The position numbers and the translations under genes are program-made. A stretch of DNA of 64,000 nt from Candidatus Poribacteria bacterium (lineage in GTDB: Bacteria > Poribacteria > WGA-4E > PCPOR2b): NCBI GenBank assembly GCA_022826645.1, contig JAJDUM010000030.1, forward strand, positions 18,771 to 82,770, given 5' to 3'. Shown in pieces: positions 17,657-25,877 of the stretch (positions are counted from its first letter, which is position 1; each line of letters starts with the position of its first letter). The notes under the pieces are model-generated. The model searched no databases. It was not told the origin of the DNA and saw only the letters and a program-made list of their open reading frames with translations.

Positions 17657-18552
17657 TAAATGAGCCCGTGTTCGACGAGTAAATCCCGTAATTCACCTCT
17701 CGCTGCATCGTCCACCGGGAGAAGGGGGCTGGCAGTATGGTGGCTGCAGACACCAAGGAGTTCCATACAGGCTTTCAGACAACTAATTGCTGCGCCGTAG
17801 CCGTAGAGTTTGCTCAGTTCGAGGATCTGTTTCTGCAAGCGATGGACCTCATCAATCTGGCGCGCCTTCGCTGCATCATACAGCTGCACAGAGGTTTTCG
17901 GATCGACGTTAGAGATTGAAATAACGGCACCCGCTGCCCCAAACAAGATCGCAGCACCCGCCAACGTATAGGAGCCGAGCATAATCGAGAAATCCTCGTT
18001 GTCGCCGAGGTAAGCAAGCATTTTGAGGTAGTTTGTCCAATCCCCTGAGCTATCCTTGATCCCGACGATATTCTCCACACCCTCTGCTAAATCGCGAACG
18101 ACCTCCGGTGGGATCGCGGTCTTCACCATCACCGGGATGTTGTAGATAACCACCGGTAGATCGGTGCTTTGGGCGATAGTCTTATAGAAATCGACAATAT
18201 CAGCATCGCCGGTTGACGGATAGTAGTAGGGCGGGGTTGCTGCAACGGCATCGATCTTAAATTCCTGTGCGATCTCAATATTCTGGACAACCCGTTGGGT
18301 ACTTGAATCCATCACGCCGCAAATAATCGGAACACGCCCACCAACCGTGTTAGCAGCAATTTCGACTGCACGTTGTCGCTCCGCATTTGTCAGTGTCGTG
18401 AACTCCCCCGAAGTGCCAAGCAGGTAGATGCCGTGCACACCGTTATCAATTAAACGGTTAAGATGCTTCACAAACCCCAATTCATCAATCCGTTCTTTCT
18501 CATCCAAAGGTGTGATCGTTGGTGTTAGAATACCTTCAAATCGTCCCTTCAT
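17644..18552 (-). CDS. DapA/NanA-family aldolase (dihydrodipicolinate synthase-like)
   Basis: About 302 residues of the class I aldolase family. The glycine-threonine motif GTSGEFTTL, the tyrosine motif TPPYYYP, VIYNIP and the Schiff-base lysine in VGIKDSSGD are visible. Family members make dihydrodipicolinate for lysine synthesis or cleave sialic acid and keto-sugar acids; the presence of a second paralogue upstream argues for a catabolic aldolase. Start ATG 18552 has AAGGAG upstream; 18585 is a less likely start. The last residues (IYSGS) and the stop codon are encoded by a Family C repeat. Confidence 0.85.
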   Translation of the reverse strand: MKGRFEGILTPTITPLDEKERIDELGFVKHLNRLIDNGVHGIYLLGTSGEFTTLTNAERQRAVEIAANTVGGRVPIICGVMDSSTQRVVQNIEIAQEFKIDAVAATPPYYYPSTGDADIVDFYKTIAQSTDLPVVIYNIPVMVKTAIPPEVVRDLAEGVENIVGIKDSSGDWTNYLKMLAYLGDNEDFSIMLGSYTLAGAAILFGAAGAVISISNVDPKTSVQLYDAAKARQIDEVHRLQKQILELSKLYGYGAAISCLKACMELLGVCSHHTASPLLPVDDAARGELRDLLVEHGLIYSGS

Positions 18553-18581
18553 ACTGTTTTTCTCCTTGATAGACGGCTGTA

Positions 18582-19520
18582 TCAATGGTACTTCTTAAGC
18601 GGTTTAAGTGCCTCCTGTACCTCTGCTGAAATTTCGGCGGGAACTCGCGGGTTAAAGGGACCTCCTGTGCCGCCCACAATATCACTGAAGCCGCTGAGAT
18701 TCATCGCTTCTATTACAGCGGAATAGTTATAGAGGCGTTCATTCACGAAACGAATCTCTTCAAGGGCGAAGATGTCCGCTTCAATTTGCCGGGAGGTCTC
18801 GTAATCACCACGACGTTGGGCGTTGTTAATCTCGTCGGAGGCGCGCGCGCATAAGACAGCGATTCCTGACGTATGCCCTTTCGTGCCGAGTTCCGCAGGG
18901 CGTGTGCATCTATCACCGATCCCCCAGACCACAAGACCACTGTCCCCCACACCATCAATGATTGACTCTACATCTTCTACACCTGTCCCAATCTTAACGC
19001 CGATGAAGTGAGGCGAGTCCTTGACCAGACGGACCATTGCGTCAAGTTCACGTTTCTGGCGGAAGTAGTAGAGGAATCGTGCGCCGCAAGATTCGCCATA
19101 CTTTTCGCCAAACTTCATGTACTGTTCATATACGCCTTCGGGGTTTGAGATTCCTGTTAAAGGCATTATCAGATATACGTCCGGTGGGCGCTGCAAGTTG
19201 GATTGTGCCTCGATGAGTTTCCCGGCGTCTCCGATTGGGTTCGGTACGATACCTGACATCAGGACGCCATCACCCGCCATTTCACGACCAGTGGCATCCA
19301 TCACACGGGTCTGATCCTCCAAACTGACGTGATGAACGAGGCTCGTCCCGGCAATTGCAATCACGCGCTTCCGGTCGCCTTCGAGATAGTTGTTCTCCAT
19401 CAGATAGTTGATATTTTTTGCGTGCCCTGCATAGTCAATTTCGTCATCTTTGAAGGGGATGATTGGAATTGCTGTCACAGAATCTAAAGCATCTAAAAGG
19501 GTCGGCGTGTCAATAGACAT
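18582..19520 (-). CDS. DapA-family aldolase paralogue
   Basis: 312 residues, more diverged from the classical enzyme than its neighbour. It has AIAGTSLVHHVSLEDQ at the usual GTTGE position and the Schiff-base lysine in FIGVKIGTG, but the tyrosine motif reads LIMPLTGIS, so the usual active-site tyrosine is not evident there. The downstream paralogue starts 30 bp after its stop, suggesting one transcript. It could be an aldolase with altered mechanism or specificity. No sialic acid transporter is nearby, though a BNR sialidase-like gene lies at 50018. Confidence 0.75.
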   Translation of the reverse strand: MSIDTPTLLDALDSVTAIPIIPFKDDEIDYAGHAKNINYLMENNYLEGDRKRVIAIAGTSLVHHVSLEDQTRVMDATGREMAGDGVLMSGIVPNPIGDAGKLIEAQSNLQRPPDVYLIMPLTGISNPEGVYEQYMKFGEKYGESCGARFLYYFRQKRELDAMVRLVKDSPHFIGVKIGTGVEDVESIIDGVGDSGLVVWGIGDRCTRPAELGTKGHTSGIAVLCARASDEINNAQRRGDYETSRQIEADIFALEEIRFVNERLYNYSAVIEAMNLSGFSDIVGGTGGPFNPRVPAEISAEVQEALKPLKKYH

Positions 19521-19582
19521 AAATGTTCTCCCGTTAATCTAAATTCGCAGTGGTACCTTCCGGCTTACAAACAATTTTATTC

Positions 19583-19643
19583 AGGACTTACGCAGCCAGC
19601 CGTAGGCGGGGCATCTTGCCCCGTCCTGAAATGCGTAAGTCCT
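19583..19643. repeat. Family B inverted-terminal repeat, complete copy (61 bp)
   Basis: The ends AGGACTTACGCA and TGCGTAAGTCCT form a perfect 12-bp inverted pair. The middle holds GGCGGGGCATCTTGCCCCG, a second inverted repeat, so the whole unit can fold into a nested hairpin. It matches the 61-bp copy at 53523-53583 in length and core. Confidence 0.65.
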
Positions 19644-19702
19644 ATTATTGATAAATTAAGTTTAGCAGAATTTTCCTGTGATGTCAATGGTCAACATTTT
19701 CC

Positions 19703-19731
19703 TTGCAGAAATGGCGCAATTGTGCTACACT
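19703..19731 (+). promoter_or_regulatory. Predicted sigma-70 promoter of the pyr leader
   Basis: TTGCAG at 19703-19708 and TACACT at 19726-19731 are spaced by 17 bp. Transcription would begin near 19738 and run through the PyrR-like element and terminator before the gene at 19908. Confidence 0.45.
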
Positions 19732-19761
19732 TATAGCGTCTTTATAGTAACGGCGAATATG

Positions 19762-19801
19762 CCTTCCCCTTTTAATCTGATCCCGTGAGGTTAGGAAAGG
19801 G
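19762..19801 (+). promoter_or_regulatory. PyrR-binding anti-antiterminator hairpin (pyr attenuator)
   Basis: The segment has a lower stem CCCTTT/AAAGGG and an upper stem CTGA-TCC/GG-TTAG closing the loop, reading GATCCCGTGAGGTTAGG. This is the conserved TCC-x-GxGAGG-x-T core plus AAGG of PyrR RNA-binding sites. A Rho-independent terminator follows 55 nt later. Known mechanism: with UMP bound, PyrR holds this hairpin and allows terminator formation. pyrR itself lies 0.9 kb downstream. Confidence 0.7.
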
Positions 19802-19855
19802 TATCACTCATGATTTATAGCTACACCCATATCTTAAAAACGATCGAACTTAAGT

Positions 19856-19887
19856 GCCTCCCTCTTTTTGCAGGGGAGGCTTTTTTT
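19856..19887 (+). terminator. Rho-independent terminator of the pyr leader
   Basis: GCCTCCC pairs with GGGAGGC across a T-rich loop, followed by seven T. It lies 20 bp ahead of the start codon at 19908, so it acts as a leader attenuator, not an end-of-gene terminator. Confidence 0.8.
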
Positions 19888-19907
19888 ATGCCCGGATTCA
19901 ATAGTAT

Positions 19908-20483
19908 ATGAATGCACAGACTGTATTAGACTTCATTGAAGAGATTGGCGTTCTCAAGAATCTGCCGCGCACCGGTTGGCGTTTTCGCGGTATCAAAGAT
20001 GCTGAGAGTGTCGCAGATCACTGTTATCGGGTGTCGCTTCTATCGATGATTCTAGCGGATGTATTGACGGAGCAGGATGTTCCGTTAGATGTGGAAAAAG
20101 TGATGCGCCTCGCATTGTTGCACGAGGTCGCTGAAGCGCGGATTGGGGATTTACCGTTTCCGACCCTCAAATATATACCCCAAGAGATCAAAGAAGCAGG
20201 GGAACGCGCTGCCGTTGAATCGATGTTTGAACACTTTGGTCCGCTCCAAGAAAAGTATATCCAACTTTGGAAGGAATTTGAGGAAGGGACATCTATTGAG
20301 GGAAAGTTGGTGCGGGCTGCTGATAAACTTGAGTTGATGGTTCAAGTTTTAGAGTACGAGAAAATTGGCTATCGATCGCTGGACAAATTTTGGGCAAATC
20401 CGTGGAATTATCGGAACTTTGACGATTTTTCCCTAGTACAAGAAATTATGGATCTACTGTATCAGAGACGGGAAGATTTATAG
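19908..20483 (+). CDS. HD-domain nucleotidase-like protein (YfbR/HDDC2 type)
   Basis: 191 residues with the metal motif of HD hydrolases: ESVADHCYRVS supplies the first histidine, LLHEVAEARIGD the central H-D/E pair, and AADKLELMVQ the last aspartate. The order and length match the YfbR/HDDC2 group of 5'-deoxynucleotidases. The leader upstream has a PyrR-like attenuator, so it may be under pyrimidine control and dephosphorylate pyrimidine nucleotides; that link is inference. The start is the ATG 20 bp after the terminator. Confidence 0.82.
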   Translation: MNAQTVLDFIEEIGVLKNLPRTGWRFRGIKDAESVADHCYRVSLLSMILADVLTEQDVPLDVEKVMRLALLHEVAEARIGDLPFPTLKYIPQEIKEAGERAAVESMFEHFGPLQEKYIQLWKEFEEGTSIEGKLVRAADKLELMVQVLEYEKIGYRSLDKFWANPWNYRNFDDFSLVQEIMDLLYQRREDL

Positions 20484-20488
20484 TAAAT

Positions 20489-20635
20489 AGGAGTTACGCA
20501 GTTGAACCATAAATTCAATGGGGCGTCGCCAATGCGGGGCATCTTGCCCCGCATCCTCCTACCGATGAATCGCCGAACTATCCCATGATAAGGGAGGCAG
20601 GAGATTGGCTTTAACCGTTCAACTGCGTAAGTCCT
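20489..20635. repeat. Family B inverted-terminal repeat, long copy (147 bp)
   Basis: The ends AGGAGTTACGCAGTTGAAC and GTTCAACTGCGTAAGTCCT are inverted repeats over 19 bp with one mismatch. The core TGCGGGGCATCTTGCCCCGCA is a palindrome. It abuts a Family C copy at 20635 with no spacer. Confidence 0.65.
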
Positions 20636-20732
20636 AGTAAATTCTAAAAATAAATAAACACCTTTGCTCCCCGGTAGGTGCGGTTTCCAACCGCACCGGT
20701 TTGGAGTGTCTCATTAATTCTAAGATCCACTA
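20635..20732. repeat. Family C inverted-terminal repeat, complete copy (98 bp)
   Basis: Left arm TAGTAAATTCTAAAAATAAA and right arm (read inverted) TAGTGGATCTTAGAATTAAT are imperfect inverted repeats. The middle contains the palindrome GGTGCGGTTTCCAACCGCACC. Together with the Family B copy next to it, it fills the gap between the HD gene and pyrR. Confidence 0.6.
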
Positions 20733-20764
20733 TAATTTGAGGAGTATTGATGTGAGGACAGGCT

Positions 20765-21319
20765 ATGCAAATGCGTGAGAAAACACAAGTGATGACAGCG
20801 GAGGATATCCGACGGGCGGTGGTCCGAATATCGCATGAGATTTTAGAGCGGAGTCACCAGGAAATCGCTGAGCTGGCAATCATTGGCGTTAAAAGTCGGG
20901 GCGATCACTTGGCGCGTCGAATCGCTGAGAATCTGGAACGAACCGAGGGGATCCAAGTCCCGGTCGGCGTCGTCGATGTGCGGCTCTATCGAGATGACGT
21001 GAACCTATATGACGAGACAATTAAAGCGAATCTCACGGAGATCCCGTTTGATCCCACAGGAAAACGTGTCATCTTGGTCGATGAGGTACTTTACACCGGG
21101 CGCACTGTCCGTGCTGCAATGGACGCAGTCATGGACTTTGGACGACCCGCCGCCATTCAGTTGGCAGTTCTCATTGATCGGGGGCATCGGGAACTCCCGA
21201 TTGCGGCGGACTATACCGGTAAGAATATCCCAACCTCGCGCAAGGAGATTGTTCGTGTTCAGTTGGTCGAAGAAGATGGAGTGGACCAGGCGACGATCTA
21301 CGAGGAGGATGATTCATGA
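20765..21319 (+). CDS. pyrR: PyrR: pyr operon attenuation protein / uracil phosphoribosyltransferase
   Basis: 184 residues. The type I PRTase PRPP-binding loop reads VILVDEVLYTGRTVRAA. The N-terminal QVMTAEDIRRAVVRIS and the region VVDVRLYRDD are typical of PyrR. It binds the pyr leader hairpin in a UMP-dependent manner and may also make UMP from uracil. Its stop overlaps the pyrC start (ATGA at 21316-21319). A likely target site lies at 19762-19801. Confidence 0.93.
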   Translation: MQMREKTQVMTAEDIRRAVVRISHEILERSHQEIAELAIIGVKSRGDHLARRIAENLERTEGIQVPVGVVDVRLYRDDVNLYDETIKANLTEIPFDPTGKRVILVDEVLYTGRTVRAAMDAVMDFGRPAAIQLAVLIDRGHRELPIAADYTGKNIPTSRKEIVRVQLVEEDGVDQATIYEEDDS

Positions 21320-22584
21320 GTCGGATACTCATCCGTAATGGCCACATTATTGATCCCGCCAACCGGATTGACACTATCGGCGATCTCCTAATTCGTGATG
21401 GGAAAATCGCTCAAATCGGTGACCGAATCGAAGCTGAGGCTTCCCAAACCGTTGACGCAGAGGGACTGATTGTTACACCGGGCTTGGTCGATATGCACGT
21501 TCATCTCCGGGAACCCGGCTTTGAGCACAAGGAGACGATCGCATCAGGCACCCGTGCGGCGGCGGCGGGTGGATTTACTTCCGTTGCGTGCATGGCGAAC
21601 ACCAATCCGGTGGCGGATTCGCCCGAGGTCATCGGATTAATACGGTCGCGAGCGCGGAAAGATGGTGCGACAAATGTGTTTCCAATCGGCAGCATCACGA
21701 AAAATCTTGATGGTAAGGTATTGACGGATGTTCCAGCACTGCTGGAAGCAGGAGTCGTCGGGCTGTCGGACGACGGTAAAACAGTCATGAACGCTGGGTT
21801 GATGCGCGATGTGCTAACGTTGAGCGCGGAACACGCTTTTCCTGTCATGGTTCACTGCCAAGAGCATAACCTCGATGTGGGGGCGGTCATGAATCTCGGG
21901 GAAACATCGCGTCGCCTGAATCTGCCCGGAAGTCCCAACGCAGCCGAAGATATCATCGTTGCCCGCGACATCATGCTCGCTGAGTTGACCGGCGGTCATC
22001 TCCATGTCCTCCACGTCAGTACGGCGGGATCGGTTGATCTCGTCCGTTGGGGTAAACGCAGAGGCGTCAATGTAACTGCCGAAGCGATGCCGCATCACTT
22101 TACGCTAACCGATGCCGCAGTCGAAGAACACGGCACAGATGCCAAAATGCACCCACCCCTGCGCACACAGGCTGACGTTGATGCTGTCATTGAGGGGATC
22201 AAGGACGGCACACTGGATGCGATTGCGACCGACCACGCGCCACATGCCCCGTTTGAAAAGGCAGGAGGTATGCTTGAAGCTCCACCGGGCATCATCGGAT
22301 CAGAGACCTGCGTCCCGCTCGTATTTGACCGACTTATCCATACTGGACAGCTCTCGTTACCGGAAGCGATAGCGAAGATGACCTGTGTTCCGGCGCAGAT
22401 TCTGCAGATTAATCGCGGGACACTCTCGATCGGAGCGGCCGCGGACGTCACGTTGATAGACTCGGAAAAGGTTGCGACGGTGGAGGTAGGTCAATCCCCC
22501 TCCAAAAGCCGCAACACCCCCTTCGACGGTTGGGAATTGAAGGGGTGGTCCCTGATGACCCTCCGGGACGGTGTTATTACCTGA
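21316..22584 (+). CDS. pyrC: Dihydroorotase
   Basis: 422 residues, type I (long) dihydroorotase. Metal motif DMHVHLREPGFEHKE, conserved ANTNPVADSP, and the later histidines in MVHCQEHN and HVLHVSTA; the aspartate in AIATDHAPH closes the site. It forms dihydroorotate from carbamoyl aspartate, third step of pyrimidine synthesis. It is translationally coupled to pyrR. pyrB, which often lies between pyrR and pyrC, is absent here. Confidence 0.93.
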   Translation: MSRILIRNGHIIDPANRIDTIGDLLIRDGKIAQIGDRIEAEASQTVDAEGLIVTPGLVDMHVHLREPGFEHKETIASGTRAAAAGGFTSVACMANTNPVADSPEVIGLIRSRARKDGATNVFPIGSITKNLDGKVLTDVPALLEAGVVGLSDDGKTVMNAGLMRDVLTLSAEHAFPVMVHCQEHNLDVGAVMNLGETSRRLNLPGSPNAAEDIIVARDIMLAELTGGHLHVLHVSTAGSVDLVRWGKRRGVNVTAEAMPHHFTLTDAAVEEHGTDAKMHPPLRTQADVDAVIEGIKDGTLDAIATDHAPHAPFEKAGGMLEAPPGIIGSETCVPLVFDRLIHTGQLSLPEAIAKMTCVPAQILQINRGTLSIGAAADVTLIDSEKVATVEVGQSPSKSRNTPFDGWELKGWSLMTLRDGVIT

Positions 22585-22645
22585 AATGTGGGAGTGGCAT
22601 CCTTGCCACGACGTGAAACGTAAAAATCATTGGTTCATCGGTTTT

Positions 22646-22742
22646 AGCCCCAGCGGGGCGACATGTTTATAGCACACCGATAAACAAATATCCTAAAGCC
22701 CCAGTTTTGAATCCCGATTTATCGGGGCGGGGCGACATGTGT
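22646..22742. repeat. Family D dispersed repeat (AGCCCCAG...GGGGCGACA)
   Basis: Two units of AGCCCCAG-GGGGCGACATGT flank a spacer AGCACACCGATAAAC. The second unit carries an internal insertion with CCCGATTTATCGGG (22713-22726). A sister copy lies at 37525-37600 without the insertion. The remaining 22585-22887 sequence holds GTGAAACGT-like motifs and AATGAACCAA repeats, but no gene. Confidence 0.5.
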
Positions 22743-22887
22743 ATCCGAAGCGCGAAACGTAAGAAGAATGAATGAACCAACCGACTAATGAACCAAGTGG
22801 GAACGACTTAACTAGCACCAAAGGTTATTATCTGAAGCGTGATCTGTAAGAAGAAATAGAATAAGTCCTTTCTAAACGGGGTGGGAT

Positions 22888-23442
22888 ATGGCTAAGGATG
22901 AACGCTTCAGCAATTTGCCTGCGATAGAAACAGAAAAACTGCTCTTAAGAAAGTTAGAGATGGCGGATGCCGAAGATATATTTGAATGGGTTTCAGACCC
23001 GCAAGTAACAGCATATCTCTTCTGGCGTGCACACCAATCAATAGAAGATAGCAGAGATTTTATCGCATGGGTAACAGCCGGTGATTTCGCGTGCTGGGGA
23101 GTTGTCCTGACTGAGAACAATAAGGTCATCGGTAACTGCTTCTTGCACAATGTGAACTTTGAACACAAAAGGGCGGAGATCGCCTTCAATATTGCGCGGA
23201 AGTATTGGAGTGAGGGTTACGCAACCGAAACCGCTCAGGCGGTCATACAATTCGGATTTCAGAGATGGCAGCTCAATCGAATTGAGGGAACCTGCATGGT
23301 TGAAAACCGTGCCTCCGCTCGCGTGATGGAGAAATCCGGTATGACCCTTGAGGGTGTCATGCGAAAATATGTCTATATTAAAGGACAGTTTCACGATATG
23401 AAATTGTACTCAATTCTGAGGTCCGACTCGCAACAGTTATAG
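22888..23442 (+). CDS. GNAT N-acetyltransferase (RimJ/RimL-like)
   Basis: 184 residues of the acetyl_transf_3 type: the opening ETEKLLLRKLEMADAEDIFEWVSDPQV, the EIAFNIARKYWSEGYATEA-like acetyl-CoA loop (here WSEGYATETAQAV) and a C-terminal NRASARVMEKSGMTLEGVMR. It probably acetylates the N terminus of a protein or a small amine. It ends 9 bp before the methyltransferase gene and starts the accessory block inserted between pyrC and carA. Confidence 0.88.
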   Translation: MAKDERFSNLPAIETEKLLLRKLEMADAEDIFEWVSDPQVTAYLFWRAHQSIEDSRDFIAWVTAGDFACWGVVLTENNKVIGNCFLHNVNFEHKRAEIAFNIARKYWSEGYATETAQAVIQFGFQRWQLNRIEGTCMVENRASARVMEKSGMTLEGVMRKYVYIKGQFHDMKLYSILRSDSQQL

Positions 23443-23451
23443 AGGTAGTCG

Positions 23452-25089
23452 ATGGATACAAACCAACTCTACTACGGCGACAATCTGGATATTTTAAGAA
23501 ACCATATCCCCGACGAAAGTGTCGATCTCATCTACATTGATCCGCCGTTCAACTCGAATCAAGCCTATAACGTGATTTTCAGTGAGGCGGACGGCTCATC
23601 GTCACAGGCGCAGATCCAAGCCTTTGAGGATACATGGCGTTGGGGTGAAGCCACCGAGGGGGCATATCATGAACTGATCGGGACCGCGCCACATCTTCTG
23701 GTAGAGACAATCAAGAGTTTTCGCGGCTTCCTTACAGAGACAAATCTGATGGCGTACCTCGTGATGATGGCGTTGCGATTGGTGGAGCTTCATCGTGCCC
23801 TGAAGCCGACGGGGAGTTTTTATCTCCATTGTGACCCAACGGCATCGCACTATCTGAAGATTATCTTGGATCAGATTTTTGGTGTTGAAAATTTTCGGAA
23901 TGAGATTTATTGGAAAAGAAAGACGGGGCGTGCTGGACCAACCAATCGTTTTGGAACTTCCTGTGATACACTCCTTTGGTTTTCTAAGTCTAGTGACTAT
24001 TTGTTTACTCCTCAATATCGAGAAAGCAACCCTGAATATATCAAGAAGATGTTTCGTTATACTGATGAAAATGGCCGACGCTATAGAATTGATAATCTTG
24101 CAAGTCCAAATCCAAGACCAAATCTAACGTATGAGTATAAAGGCTATAGACCACCAGAAAAAGGGTGGGCGATCTCCCGTGAAAAGATGGAACAGTGGGA
24201 TAAGGAAGGACGCCTTCATTTTCCTAAATCTCCTGATGGTCGTATCCAGCGGAAACGCTACTTAGATGAGTTGAAAGGCGAAGAAGTTCCTTCCCTTTGG
24301 GATGATATTCCGCCTATTGGGTCACAGGCGAAAGAGCGTCTCGGCTATCCGACCCAAAAACCGGAAGCATTGCTTGAGCGGATTATTCAAGCGAGTAGTA
24401 ACGAAGGCGATGTTGTGCTGGATGCTTTCTGTGGTTGCGGGACGGCTGTCGCTGTTGCCCAACGGCTTAACCGCCGGTGGATTGGTATTGACATTACGCA
24501 CCTTGCCATCACTTTGTTGAAGTACCGTCTTGCTGATGTCTTCGGTGATGATGTGAAATATGAAATCATCGGCGAGCCGAAAGATGCAACAAGTGCGAAG
24601 GCTTTAGCTAATCAGGATCGGTATCAATTCCAGTGGTGGGCGTTAAGTCTGATTCGAGCGAGACCGTATCAAGGCAAAAAGAAGGGAGCGGACGAGGGCG
24701 TGGACGGGGTGATTTATTATGAGGACGTTGACCCGGACAAGCCAAAAAAGATGCTGACCCGAAAAATTGTCGTTCAGGTCAAGAGCGGGAAGGTTTCTGT
24801 CAAGGACATACGGGAACTGAAATCGGTCGTCGAAGCCCAAGACGCTGTAATTGGTGTCTTTATCACGCTGAACCCGCCCACTCAACCGATGGTTAAGGAA
24901 GCAGCGACAGCGGGACGTTTTCAATGGCTTCATGTCACCCACACGACATATCCAAAGATTCAGATTCGGACAATTGATGAACTGCTTTCGGGAAACGGTA
25001 TTGAATATCCGCAGACACCTGTTGATGTCACATTCCGCCGGGCGGAGCGAGCAGCCCGCCAAAGCCAACAACTGGAGATAGAGACGTGA
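23452..25089 (+). CDS. Beta-class DNA methyltransferase fused to a Mrr-like nuclease domain
   Basis: 545 residues. The catalytic motif IV D30-P-P-F lies near the N terminus and the SAM-binding motif I ([12 protein letters not shown]) near residue 320, the order of beta-class and type III Mod enzymes. Residues about 395-480 carry [10 protein letters not shown] and [10 protein letters not shown], which resemble the D...(E/Q)xK core of PD-(D/E)xK nucleases of the Mrr type, here with QVK. This suggests one protein able to modify and restrict, or a modification-dependent nuclease domain. The ATG follows 9 bp after the GNAT gene. No separate specificity or Res gene is seen. Confidence 0.82.
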   Translation: MDTNQLYYGDNLDILRNHIPDESVDLIYIDPPFNSNQAYNVIFSEADGSSSQAQIQAFEDTWRWGEATEGAYHELIGTAPHLLVETIKSFRGFLTETNLMAYLVMMALRLVELHRALKPTGSFYLHCDPTASHYLKIILDQIFGVENFRNEIYWKRKTGRAGPTNRFGTSCDTLLWFSKSSDYLFTPQYRESNPEYIKKMFRYTDENGRRYRIDNLASPNPRPNLTYEYKGYRPPEKGWAISREKMEQWDKEGRLHFPKSPDGRIQRKRYLDELKGEEVPSLWDDIPPIGSQAKERLGYPTQKPEALLERIIQASSNEGDVVLDAFCGCGTAVAVAQRLNRRWIGIDITHLAITLLKYRLADVFGDDVKYEIIGEPKDATSAKALANQDRYQFQWWALSLIRARPYQGKKKGADEGVDGVIYYEDVDPDKPKKMLTRKIVVQVKSGKVSVKDIRELKSVVEAQDAVIGVFITLNPPTQPMVKEAATAGRFQWLHVTHTTYPKIQIRTIDELLSGNGIEYPQTPVDVTFRRAERAARQSQQLEIET

Positions 25090-25129
25090 TAACCTTTGTT
25101 GTGATCTATTAGAAATCGAGTTTTTGTCA

Positions 25130-25200
25130 GGGCAACCACAAGGGTTGCCCCTACAGGTACGGAGTGACAGATGTAGGGGCAGGTCTTGTGCCTGCCCTAC
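25130..25200. repeat. Palindromic intergenic repeats
   Basis: Two inverted repeats occur side by side: GGGCAACCACAAGGGTTGCCC and GGGGCAGGTCTTGTGCCTGCCC, each able to fold into a short hairpin. A related GCAACCCTTGTGGTTGCC sits near 61980. They lie between the methyltransferase and the protease-like gene. Confidence 0.5.
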
Positions 25201-25245
25201 GATAGACAGCAACACCGTTTATTCCCTGAAGGGGTGACGAAACAC

Positions 25246-25863
25246 ATGAAAAAACGGCAAGCACAGGAATGGCTCCAAGAAATCTATAAGCATCCAAAGC
25301 GGTATGAAGGCAAGGTAGTTATCATTTTGAACGACACCCAGATCGTCGGTGTAGCTGAAGACTTTGCAGCGGCACAGTGCGAACGAGAACGACTCGCTGC
25401 TTCCTCTTATAACGGAAAAATGACGCTTTTTCTTGTTCCGCGGCACGTCAACCAGGTACGGATTCGTACGCTACGTTTCCGAAGTCTCAGAGAAGATCTG
25501 TGGGAACCTGTATATCTTGTGAATTTGCAAACGAATCACGGGGAGATTCAGAACTGCGAAATGTTGATTGACTCTGGAGCGGACATCAGCCTGATTCCGT
25601 TCCATACGGGTAGGTCGCTTGGCTTATCTCGTAGCGACGAAGAAATATTATCATTTGCAAGAGGCGTAGGCGGGTCCGTTAGCTATTTGCTGCGGAGAAT
25701 TGTTCTGGTGATTGATGGACATCCTGTCAGCGCGGTGGTTGCTTGGTGTCAAGACGAGGACATTGAAGACCTGATTGTGGGTAGACAAGATGTGTTTGAT
25801 GCTTTTCATATCGAGTTTAGGCAGAATGAGAAAAGGATAATTTTCAAACCAGTTGAGAATTAG
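25246..25863 (+). CDS. Retropepsin-like aspartic protease-domain protein
   Basis: 205 residues. Residues about 10-70 (HPKRYEGKVVIILNDTQIVG) resemble the small DUF5678-type domain. The rest carries the aspartyl protease signature MLIDSGADISLIP, with the catalytic D-S-G, a later ILLD-like strand (DLIVGRQDVFDAF) and no membrane segment. Bacterial retropepsin-like proteins are mostly uncharacterised. The start ATG 25246 follows GGGG; an upstream start would run into repeat sequence. It lies 14 bp ahead of carA. Confidence 0.7.
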   Translation: MKKRQAQEWLQEIYKHPKRYEGKVVIILNDTQIVGVAEDFAAAQCERERLAASSYNGKMTLFLVPRHVNQVRIRTLRFRSLREDLWEPVYLVNLQTNHGEIQNCEMLIDSGADISLIPFHTGRSLGLSRSDEEILSFARGVGGSVSYLLRRIVLVIDGHPVSAVVAWCQDEDIEDLIVGRQDVFDAFHIEFRQNEKRIIFKPVEN

Positions 25864-25877
25864 GGAAGAGTAATCCA

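Noticed and set aside
19738..19907. Ligand riboswitch in the leader of the HD gene
   Set aside because: The conserved TCC-GAGG hairpin fits a PyrR site; no known riboswitch aptamer pattern was seen.
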